Below are positions 10,555 to 20,447 of a DNA stretch of 64,000 nt, piece after piece; position 1 is the first letter of the stretch; each line of letters starts with the position of its first letter. This DNA is from Leucocoprinus leucothites (lineage: Eukaryota; Basidiomycota; Agaricomycetes; Agaricales; Agaricaceae). The notes under the pieces are model-generated. The model had not been told where the DNA came from, searched no databases, and saw only the letters and a list, made by a program, of their open reading frames with translations. The stretch is taken from assembly GCA_013368445.1 (NCBI GenBank), contig JAACJO010000038.1, forward strand, positions 151,099-215,098, given 5' to 3'. The position numbers were made by a program, and so were the translations under genes.

Positions 10555-11454
10555 AACGACCTAACTCCATTGCGTTCAACAAGAAAAACAACATCCATTC
10601 CGAGACCATTCGTTCGACTCCTCACCAAACTCCCAAACCTCTCTCGAATTTTGGTCTAACGATAACGATGCATCCCTCTCTCTAGTCAACCAATCCGCCA
10701 AAAAGCGACCAAAAGGCCTTACCTTCATCCGGATGTTTGATAGTCGTGTACCCCACATGATCGAAGTCGTCGTGGACAAACTCATCAGCATGACACAATT
10801 CAAGGTAACGAATAAGTAAGTAAATCGCACCCTCCACAGCGGAAACAAGCCCCTCCTCCACTTCGCCTCCGACCTTTTCGAAACCCATTCTCGCTTCTCC
10901 CAACTCAAATCCATGCTCATATCCTTCTTCAACGGCGAAACAATCGAATCCATCTGTCTCCCAGGCATAGAACACGTTATCAGCATCTCTCTCAGTCCCA
11001 CCCCCCTAACTTCACCACCACCTCCTCCACCGATCTTCCCAACACAGCACCAACAACACCCGAAGACCTCACCTCCCTACTCAGTTGAATCCACATCCGC
11101 TCCTACACCATCAAGCTAAAAGCTTCCGGCACCCGCATCCCCAAAGTCGAACTCACACCCATGGGCCCCTTCTTCGACTTCCCTCTCCGCCGCCACACAC
11201 CACCCGATCCTGAACTTCTCAAACAATCACTCAAGAGACCTAAACTTAAGAAACAAGATGTTGAGAAGGGTCTTGGGAAGAAGAGAAAGAATATGGAGGT
11301 GGATGAGATGGGTAATTTGAGGGGTAGGGTGCATGTTGCGAAACAAGATTTGTCGAGGTTGCAGACGAGGAAGATGAAGGGTTTGAAAGCGCATTTCGAT
11401 GATGAGGATGCGCTGGAGGAGATGCCAGAGGAGAAGAAGCGAAGGATTTCGTAG
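10555..11454 (+). pseudogene. RPF2: RPF2-like (Brix domain) pseudogene, 5'-truncated
   Basis: Rpf2 is a nucleolar Brix-domain protein that with Rrs1 brings 5S RNP into pre-60S ribosomes. Here the Brix core is readable in pieces: SLEFWSNDNDAS, KKRPKGLTFIRMFDS, an intron (donor after TQFK), GNKPLLHFASDLFE, IESICLPGIEHVISI, then IHIRSYTIKLKASGTRIPK, ELTPMGPFFDFPLRR and the typical basic tail with VAKQDLSRLQTRKMKGLK. The N-terminal exon is absent, the first part shifts frame, a C-run near 10995-11005 shifts it again, and an in-frame TGA precedes IHIRSY. The intron is retained, so this is a DNA-level copy, not a retrocopy. It lies between repeat R2 and the 3' end of X2. Confidence 0.8.
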
Positions 11455-11668
11455 TGGTCTGTACGATTTTGTGTTTCTGTTTTTCTATGAACGGTATATG
11501 TTTCATTAAGGGATACAATCTATGCTACGGGGACCAGAAAGAAAATAAGCTAAATCTCTAAATATTGATGCAGATGAATGCCAAAAATTCAAGGAAGCTG
11601 TCCAAACCAAATGCAAAATGCTCTAACTCATTACCAACAACAACTCCGCTTCGGAGCTTCCAACCTCA

Positions 11669-14003
11669 TCAGTGAACCTCCCGCTTTAACCAACACACAC
11701 TCACCTTGCAAATAATCCTCAGGTGCAGCCACCCCTCGATCCCTAACGGGGGAGGCCAAACTGGCAGACCTGCAGCCCCCAGCTTCAAATCGTCACCCCT
11801 CAGGCTGCGCTTTACCCTCCTCGCTTCATCTTTCGCTCTCGTGATTAACCACTCCCGCGCCTTGTCAAAAAACACCAATCCTTCCTCAATCGAAATCCCA
11901 AAATTATCAATTATATCAGAGATCGCGTCGAATTCCTCCCGAGGTATGGTTTGGAGTTGGTGCGATTATCACGGCCATGAGGAAAGTCGACCCCTTCTGC
12001 GGTTTTAACGTCTTGAAAGAGGTCATCAAGCTTAGCAGTTGAATTGTAGAAAGTACGAGGCCGAGGCGCATCGACTGGTGAATGTCGTGAGAGCTCGTCA
12101 ACGTCTCCTTCTAACGTTGGGCATCGCTTCCCTGTAGGACGATTCGTTAATGGCCAGAGACGTCGGGTATTCTGGTGGAGAGCAATTAATACCAGTGTTT
12201 GGGTGCTCCCCTTCCGATTCAATCATATGATCATACCACCATCCCTCCATAAACGCCAAAACATGCGGGCCCAAACCTCCGTAATCCCTACAAAGTGGCC
12301 TCAACGAAATCCCTCTCGCCGATATTCCTTTCCCTTTCGTGAAGAAACGTAAGTCCCCGTTTTCTAATCATCATGATTTAACTCACTAATTTCAAACACA
12401 GACTCGCTTTCACGACCGCGCAAATCGGGAGTTCGTTGTCATGATTATCCATAAACTCCAAGACCTCAACCAGGGCCTCTTCAAATGCTCGACGAGGTCG
12501 AATCGGAGGGAGAGGGAAAATGTCCAAAGAAGGACTTTGGACAACTAGCGGAGAGTAAGAGGTGAACGACACCCAGCATTAAGAGAAAATTCTGTTGACT
12601 AACCTATCCTAGGAGTGAATTCCTCCTCCTCGATTCGCTCGAGACATGGATTCCATCCCATTGGAAATTGGAGTTCAGAGTTGTGAAACAGGAAGCCACC
12701 ATGTATATCTCGTTGCGCTACGCAGTCATCGAAGCCAAAGCATGGAGTTTCCCTTGGATAATAAGAACAGCTAGCCTCGCCAAGGGAGAGGTCTGGAAGA
12801 ATGAAATCGCATTCTTCCATAAAGTTTAACAAGTCGCACAACTTCTCCTCAGGATTTCGAGTTGGACGACCAAGTTGATGCACGTCCGGAACAGGCGAGG
12901 GCGGCAGCGGATATCCAGGAGGGGGATTCACCGATTCAGATGGCTGTTTGACGACCATGGCGGCACGAACGAGTACTTGCCCGACGAAAATCTCCTCCAG
13001 GACATTGCAAATAGCTTCATGCTCACTCTCGATTTCAGTATCCTTTGTCTTCGACTCGTCCTCGCGACAAGAGGTCGCGATTTTCTTGATAACCTTTGCC
13101 ATTTGCTGTATCCTCTCGTCCGCAGTTTCGGACTCTTCGAGAATACTTCCAGCGCCAGCTACTCTTTCGACGCCCCGGATCTCGGCAATCCCGTCATCGT
13201 CCATTGTATCACTGCTGAAATAATACTCAAGCACTGGGAAACGGTTATGGAATCAATTACATGTCACCCTCCTAGGCAGGAGAGACGCTCACTATCGTCA
13301 AACACTGTATCATCGCCATCCAACGACTCCATCATTTTCTCATCACCAGCCTCCTCAGTGACTTCACCCTCTCCCCCAACCACATTGCATTTCTCGTCCC
13401 CAACATCGTCGACGGACGTAGCCGAAGATGCAACGGACGGTCCTTCACTAAACCAGTCATCCTCCTCCATAATCGTGGTGTCCGCAGAGAGCACAGACTC
13501 CCTAGTATTACAGCCAGAGTCATCTGTGGTTTCACCAGGAGCCTTACGACCGTAGCGTTCCATTGCCTCGGTAATCTTGGTGGGAGCGAAAGCTTCAATA
13601 GCTCTAGCTGTATCTTCTCCGACGGTATACCCTAAAACGTTTACTTTAGTTTGTTGAACAAGCTAGAATATGAGTGTGGCTTACAAGGGCAGTGAGTCGT
13701 AAAGTAGTCAAGTTGAGCCAAAGTATAGGTGGATAGCCTGACAGCACCATCAGATACGTGAATAACCTCGACAGCAGCCCGAGCTGTAATTGTACGTTAG
13801 ATAGCCTCATCAATAAAACGAGCGCAGAACATTCGCACACCTTCAACATTCTCTATGGTCGTGACCTCATTGCCAGCACGGTCACTGACACGGTTCACCT
13901 CTATGGCGCGGACTACCGTTGCGTCGTACGACCATAAATAATAGACTACCTCCCAGACAAATGCGCAAATAGTAGAGAGATAGGATATGAGAATAAAAGA
14001 CAT
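11669..14003 (-). pseudogene. X2: second copy of the X gene, frame broken near the 3' end
   Basis: It is homologous to X1 over its full length, starting with MSFILISYLST at 14003 and keeping the same splice sites, the acidic middle, EEKLCDLLNFMEECDFILP and GGLGPHVLAFMEGWWYDHM. In the last exon a C-run near 11938-11942 is one base shorter than in X1, so translation would run out of frame soon after KPYLG. The original frame continues afterwards (FGISIEEGLVFF). A stretch of about 420 bp present in X1 intron 3 is missing. It may still yield a C-terminally altered protein, so pseudogene status is likely rather than certain. It is divergent from NLR-B. Confidence 0.65.
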
Positions 14004-14269
14004 TGGCTTTATAAATTGTATGGGGCATCCAGTGATACTCAGAGACTTTTATCATATCAAACCGGTCCATAGCGGCTGACTTGGGGTAATTGCGAGTCGC
14101 GAGCCTCCCAGGCAAACAATTTATACAAGTCAAGTCAAGGATATCTGAACCTATGAGAATTAGGTTTGACCGGTATTAATTTGAAAGGTGCAGGAAGATT
14201 GGATACAAGCCTAGGGCGTGATCTACATACGAGTATATGGCTAATGTGGGTGGTGATATCAGTCAGAGA

Positions 14270-14490
14270 ACAGCGTGACATAGGAGTGACATACCTCCTA
14301 AGAAGCGTTGTCCCCAGCTTGACATCACATCCTGTCGACCGTCCGAATAGTGAAATCCGTCCAACCTTCTGCTGCTGCGTGAGTGCCTCACGGATCCTCG
14401 GCGCCGTTCTCTCCGCTTGCCGAGGACGGGTACATACAAGACACCTGGGTTATGTGAACGGAGATGACCGTCAAAGTTTGCATCAATTTG
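14270..14490 (-). repeat. Conserved 5' block, copy 2 (in front of X2)
   Basis: This corresponds to the block at 2889-3130, with the same order of motifs around the cluster gacatcacatcctgtcgacc and the Arg-rich exon-like part. It lies upstream of X2 as copy 1 does of X1. The reading frame is broken here. Confidence 0.45.
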
Positions 14491-14499
14491 TGAAATCGA

Positions 14500-15077
14500 G
14501 GTGTTCAAGCGGTGGGCTGGTTGAAATCGTGTACTGTAGGATCGTTAATTGGAAAAGGAGAGGTGGCTGCTGTGACGGAAGGGCGGGTTTGGTCACGGAA
14601 AGCAGCGGGGTCGGGGACTGTGATCGACCAAGAGCATTGATAGGAATTGTGGATAGGATTGAGATTTGATTATCTAGAGATTGTGCCAAGGAATAGGCAA
14701 AGTCAGCTATGAAAGACTTGGAAATGGCAACCAAGAACGGAGAGAATGCTAGAATTAGGAAGCAATGTCAGAGGGAAAGGTGGAAATGATTGTTTTTTTA
14801 GTATAATTCCGTGCCATTTTGGTCCCACCTCGAAAAGCAGGAGGAGTTTTGGACGTGACCCCGAGATGACCGAACGCCAAAACGGCTTTTCGAATTAAGG
14901 ATCCTAAGGATCTGAGATCTGAGATCTGAAAGCTGAGCTTGTCACATGACGTCAGCTTGTTGCTCAGCCCTGAGGCCGCCGCTCAGTGCTGTGTTCTTCG
15001 CTTTTCGTTCCCTCCTCTTGCTCTCCCGCCTTTGACCTCCTATTGCGAGCATTGTCCGGTGTTCTCACCTGATCACA
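14500..15077. promoter_or_regulatory. NLR-B upstream region with a TGACGTCA site
   Basis: NLR-B lacks the CACCAcgcTGGTG box seen in front of A and C. Instead a perfect cAMP-response-element-like palindrome TGACGTCA lies at 14947-14954, about 125 bp before the start codon, next to the shared tract cagcttgttgctcagc. A run of short direct repeats (gatctgagatctgaga) sits at 14910-14930. The core 80 bp before the ATG again matches the other NLR copies. Confidence 0.45.
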
Positions 15078-17566
15078 ATGCCCCGGGCCGTCAAACTCGC
15101 TCACGTCTCTGAAGACTTCCACCATCCGTATCGTCGGGGTGCAGATCCCCATGGCTCTACTCCTCAACCTTGGACATCTGTGCCTCAACAACCTCCTGCG
15201 CCTCAACAATCTCCCGCACCTCAACGACATCCGTTTGAGTTTGTGGAGCCGTATCGCTGGACTGCAGATCCCTACGGCCCCACTCCTCAACCTTGGACAC
15301 CTGCGCCTCAACGATATCTTGTGCCTCAACGACCTCCTGTGCCTCCTGCTTCTACGATTCCTACTCCTGCACCACCTCATGGAGAGCCCCCTAATCCAGC
15401 GTCTACTCTCTCGCCTTTCCCTTCTCCGACTCCTGGCCTTCCCCCTCTTACTTTGTCTACCCCCAGTCTGTCATCTACTCCTTCCTCGCAGCCGCAAAAT
15501 TTTCATGCACGTGAAATGTTCCGCAATGCACAAGGCTTCATTATGCATAATCCTCAATTCATCGACGCCTCCCATGGAGGCTCTGGTGAGCTATACAGTC
15601 CCCTTAAGCTCGCCCACTGATCCTATGTGACAAGTAGGCCTCGAACGACTTCTCAGGTACTCGATGCCGGGCGCATTCCACGACTCAGGCGCTCGCTACC
15701 CACCCCCAAAATGCCACCTTGGCACTCGAAACGACTACATCGACCTCATCACCAACTGGGCGCTGGAAACGTCGGATCGCAAGGAAGCTATTCTTTGGAT
15801 GCACGGTCCCTTTGGCGTTGGCAAGTCGGCTGTTGCGCAGAGCTGCGCCGAGGCCCTGGAGGCCATGAACAAACTCGCTGCTACCCTCTTCTTCTCCCGT
15901 TCTAATTCAGATCGCGACGACCCTCAGTGCGTCTTTACATCCATCGCGTATCAAATTGCTACCATTTGCCCGTCGTTCGGCGAAATCGTCAACAGGCGCA
16001 TGATTGACCACCCTGCTCTCGCGACAAAGTCACTGACAAAGCAGTTTGAGGACCTGCTTGTTCAACCCCTTAGTCAGGTTGATATCACAGAAAACGGTCT
16101 TGCTGGACGCGTTATGATCATTGATGGACTGGATGAGTGCCGTGGAACGGCAGAGCAGTGCGAGATCATCAGGATTATCGCTGCTTCCGTCGACAAGCGT
16201 ACAACACCCTTCCGTTGGTTCATCACCAGCCGCCCTGAAGATGCTATCATTCGCACCATGAATTCCACTGCCATATCTACCATTTGTTCTCATATTGAAC
16301 TTCCTGTATCCCGCGAGATTGATCACGAGATCCTGGTCTACCTGACCGACGAGTTCAACGTGATCCGCAACGATCATGGCCTTCCCGAGTCGTGGCCATC
16401 GGAAGAGGCCCTTGCCCTGCTTGTTGAACGTGGTGCTGGGCTGTGGATCTATGTGTCAACAATCGTTCGTTTCATCAAAGATGAAAACTCCCTTGGCCCC
16501 AAAGACCAGCTGTGTATCGTGCTTAAGTTTGCAAAGGAAGTCTCTGCCAAGGTTGGGCCGGACAACCCTTTGGCGGAGATGGACTTTTTCTATACCCTTA
16601 TTATGCAACAAATCCCGCTAAAGGTCAGGACAACAGTCCGGAAAATCCTCCTGGCTCATTCTACATGGAGTGAGACTCCATTCCGTATTGCCGCTGTCCT
16701 CTGCCTTTCCGCAGAGCAGCTTCGCCGTGCCTGTGCTTCCGTCCAGTCAGTCATGGAGCTCCAAGGCTCTAACCTCAATTCCATGCGCATAAAATTTTAC
16801 CATGCATCATTCCTTGATTTCATGAATGATCCCCAGCGGTCCAGGGACCTATGTATTCAAAGTGACTTCTTGATTGGATGCCGACGGGAGCTTTTAGGGT
16901 GGCTGTATAGTGTCTGTTCTCGGAGTACAGGTACTTTTCCCGACCCTCTATAGTGTTTCTTGCTCTGACGGGATGCCACGTTTTAACAGGGAACTGCCCT
17001 GTGTTACCTTCAGATACTATCCTCCCAGAAGGCATATCGGATGCTAGGTACTATGAATTTGTTTTGGCTTGGTTTTGGAGGCTTAGTGCAATACCCGAGC
17101 ATCCATTTGATTCTCAAGCTGCTATGTGTTTTGCGTGGCTTCCATTCCGGAATATGCTCAGGTTGCTGGATAACAGTATCGGGTGGTCAATTGTTTGTTA
17201 TCGGATAAGAGACAATGTAAGTTTCCAATACCATCTGGTGCCTTGGATTATCACTCATTACGTGACGGTGTTTGTAGCTCCCGGCTGAACGTCGCGACAA
17301 GATCACTCGACAAGGCAAGTGTCCGATCCCAGGGTGCACAAATACCCAGGATGTCTGGATTTTGGGGCATGGAGAGAATGAAGTGGTCCCTGGGCAATTG
17401 AAGCATGGTATTGGCTTTGTGGTGAAGAAGAACGATCAAAATGTCCGTAAATGCTTGCCTAGTTATTTATCTCCATGTTCTGAGTGCTTTACCCCAGCGA
17501 CGCAAGGACGGGTGTATCTGTGGAGCTTGGGATGCAGACAGATTGCGACGAGGGTCAGAAAACTGA
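15078..17566 (+). CDS. NLR-B: NACHT-domain protein, 753 aa
   Basis: A paralogue of NLR-A with five phase-consistent exons: 15078-15585, 15638-16930, 16990-17216, 17278-17442 and 17498-17566. The Pro-rich first exon is longer than in A because a unit of the type PYRxxADPxGxTPQPWT occurs twice. It ends in MFRNAQGFIMHNPQF. Walker A GPFGVGKSA and Walker B VMIIDGLDEC are intact, and the C-terminal CPIPGC and CICG pairs are kept. The donor of intron 4 reads GTCCGT instead of GTGAGT/GTAAGT, a weak but possible site. A one-base difference from NLR-A near the end gives an early TGA at 17564-17566. A transposable element is inserted 25 bp after this stop, so the transcript's 3' end or terminator may now lie inside the element. 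Confidence 0.82.
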
Positions 17567-17582
17567 CATTGAGGACACGGAC

Positions 17583-17591
17583 GATGATAAC
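17583..17591. repeat. Target-site duplication, left copy (gatgataac)
   Basis: The 9-bp word gatgataac directly precedes the left terminal inverted repeat and is repeated at 23715-23723 directly after the right one. NLR-A has the corresponding unbroken tract (gctaatgatgatgactag) once, which fits duplication on insertion. Confidence 0.85.
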
Positions 17592-17864
17592 CAGACTCCT
17601 TCCCAGGCGCCGGGATGCTGATTATATAACTTTTTTCCGAAGTTTAACCGAAACTTCGTAAGTTAACGCATCCCGACGACTGGCACGAAATGTAGTGTAC
17701 ATTTGTTTACCAATACCATCCGTTGCCCAGCCATCGTATTTTGATCGATGCCATCAGCCCCCAGACGGCTATCATATGGCCATCACTAAGCCATCAGCGC
17801 GCCATCACCAATGACCTCAGATGTGTGGGAACCGCGCTCGCCACTGCCAAATTGAGAAGGGCAC
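17592..17864 (+). repeat. Left terminal inverted repeat
   Basis: It pairs with 23442-23714. It contains the palindrome GGCGCC close to the tip, a hairpin CGAAGTTTaaccgAAACTTCG near 17639-17659, and in its inner half a cluster of GCCATC words (five exact plus one GCTATC). Such sub-terminal repeats are often transposase-binding sites. Confidence 0.85.
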
Positions 17865-17896
17865 ACGCACATTGTTTGTTGATTGGTTCCTGTTCC

Positions 17897-20447
17897 ATGT
17901 TTCCCAGAAGAAGCCCTCCTTCCATCCAGGAAATCCGCGAGAAAGTCAAGTCTCGTTTTGGTTACGAGCCCTGTCTCTTCCAAATAGAAGATGCATTGGC
18001 ACAATTCCGGGGCGAAGATTGCATCACCATTGCTGCAACGGGTTCCGGGAAAACACTGACTTTCTGGATCCCCTTGCTTTTTTTGCCAGGAATTTTGATT
18101 TTGATAACAGCTCTTAACATCCTTGGAGATCAAAATGTGGCAGAGCTCAAAGCACTGGGTATTGAAGCGGTTAATGTGACTGCAGAGAACTCCACAGATG
18201 AATTGTTCAAGGTACCTATATATGAACTCTAATTAAACAACACCCTCACATACTATGGCAGGAAATCCAGTTGGGTGTGTACCGTGTAGTCATAATTAGT
18301 CCTGAGAAGGTTCTCCAGGACATACGTACTCAAGCATTGTGGAAAGATATCAAGTTCGTGTCGAAACTGATTGGGATCTCCTGTGACGAAGGTCATTGCA
18401 TCAGCCACTGGGGAGTGACATTTCATCCCGAATACGGTCAACTAGCTCGCCTGTGATGGATCTTACCTGTACCAGTCCTGTTTCACATAGTATCCACCAC
18501 AATGCCCCACAGGATATTGCAAGATGTGTAGGAAAAGCTAAACATGCATTCCAACAATACTACTATCATTCGAACATCAAATAATCATGCAAACATTCAT
18601 CTAACGGTTGAGCCTATGCAATATCCAATCAGCAGCGCCAAGGATTTGATTCGTGTCCTGCAACTCACCAATGACAAGCAACTACCGAAATTCATGGTCT
18701 TTGTTAACAAGCGACGCGAAGCGGAGGAAGCGGTGGAGAGAATCTGGGATGATACAGTCATTGTTAATAAGGAGCGTGGGGTAGAGGAAGTGGTAGTTTG
18801 GGACGATATGCTGAGATATCTTGAGGACAGGATCACTTACTTCCATTCAGGCATGAGCCCCGAATTTCGAGAGAGCCGCATTGCGATGTTGAGGCACGGT
18901 GAGTTGTGGGGCATCATCTGTACAGATGCTGCAGGAATGGTGAGTCCAGAACTTTATGGCTTGAAATTAATACTCACTTGTTGTCCAAATAAGGGGCTCG
19001 ACTTGCCTGATGTAGAGCTTATCATCCAGGTGGGCTATACATCATCGTTATGTACACTGTTGCAGCAGTTTGGTCAAGGTGCGTGTCAACGGAATCGACA
19101 CGCGATCATGATCTACCTTGTTGAAGCCCAGTACATCGATAACACACCGCAATCAAATGCTGCTGTCAAGCGAAAACAAAAATGTCAGGAGGCTGAGGAT
19201 AGGAAGAGGGTGAAACGGTGGTGGTTACAAGTCAACAGTGATGCCCAAGTCAGTTCTGGAGGAAATGCTCGTACGTCAGATGCAAATGGAGGAGAACATA
19301 TACAAGACGATCACTTACCAAAGGCAATCTGTTGCGACCCTGCCAAACTACAATTTCCCTCACCATACTGGATGTCGAATGAGGAGTATGAAGAGGCGGT
19401 GATGCTTCTATTCATCAATGCCTGCAGTCGAGGCTTCTGTCACCATATTGTCTGTGACTGCTACTTTGGGAATGATCTCGCAGGTTAGTAACAGCAATTA
19501 CATTCTAAAACTCAATAACATGGCTTACCATTCACTGCAGATGCGTACGATGAGTGCATTTGTGCATGATGTGGTGAGAGGGAGAGTGGTGAGATGGCTG
19601 ATGGGACCAGATTGTCACAGCTTCTCTGTTGTGACGGGTGCTTCCCAGACTTTGTCAAATTGCCATCACCACCACTTGCTAAATGCCCTCGTGCCCAATG
19701 CACCTTCAAACCCAAACCGTTCGACATGGGCCCCACCGAGAGGAAGCTAATAGCTGTACTCTGTGAGTGGAGGAGTGAGGCTTTCAAGACCTCGCCGTTC
19801 AAGGACCAAGGTGGTCTTATTGGAGCCCAGCTCCTGATGACCAATATCCTCCTTGAGCGTATTGTTAATTTGGCACATTTTGCCAAACTTCCTGATGTCT
19901 CTGCTCTCAGTAAGCAGACTGGCTGGCGTTACACGGCGACTTACGGCGCAGCTATCCTGGCACTTGTGCACCTTCACATTCCCAAGAATGCCCCCCCTCA
20001 GAGTCTGCCAAAACTGTCTCCGCCCCCTTGACTACTGCAACTCCTAGTACTTTAACCACATCCACCGACAATGTGTTATCCGCAGGCTTCATGAGGGCCT
20101 CACAGCACTGCTGCAGATTTTGCAGATCGATATCTCACATTGGTATGTTTTAGTGACACAAATAGCCGATGATTACTTATACAGTTGTTGTAGCTGGTAA
20201 TCCTCACTGTCCTTGCTACAATGACTGGCTGGAAGTTTGGCATGAGAAGGATGCAAACAAGGAGAACACTGTGCCCACTCAACGCCAATGCTGCTCCTGC
20301 AAAGAGCTTGGACATAGGTCAGGGAGCACCAAATGCAAGAATTCCAACCTGGCGGACAAACAGCATTCTCGTCCACTCATTACATCGTTGAACAATGCTG
20401 TATGTCATCTATTCTATCTCCAGGTCTCCTGCATCTACCTCGACTAA
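17897..20447 (+). pseudogene. RecQ-like DNA helicase of the element, inactivated
   Basis: RecQ helicases unwind DNA 3' to 5'. The start MFPRRSP at 17897 follows the TIR. Motif I ATGSGKT, motif II DEGH followed by CISHWGVTFHPEY (the RecQ aromatic loop), motif III-like STTMP, YFHSGMS, IICTDAAGM with GLDLPDVELI after an intron, and a motif VI relic QQFGQGAC are present in order. A Cys/His-rich zinc-type segment (FCHHIVCDCYFGND) comes next, then a C-terminal domain and a CCSCKELGHRSGSTKC knuckle-like motif. Introns lie at 18212-18261 and inside GM|GLDLP. In-frame TGA (after GQLARL), TAG (after ILQDV) and TGA (inside the zinc segment) interrupt one continuous frame. Motif VI lacks both expected arginines. 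Expected role: a helicase helping element replication or mobility; this copy is dead. Confidence 0.8.

Noticed and set aside
17723..17871. An ATG-initiated open frame within the left TIR, mirrored at 23583 in the right TIR
   Set aside because: The same peptide start at both ends only reflects the inverted repeat and its GCCATC words. The helicase similarity begins downstream at 17897, so the TIR part is unlikely to be translated as a conserved domain.
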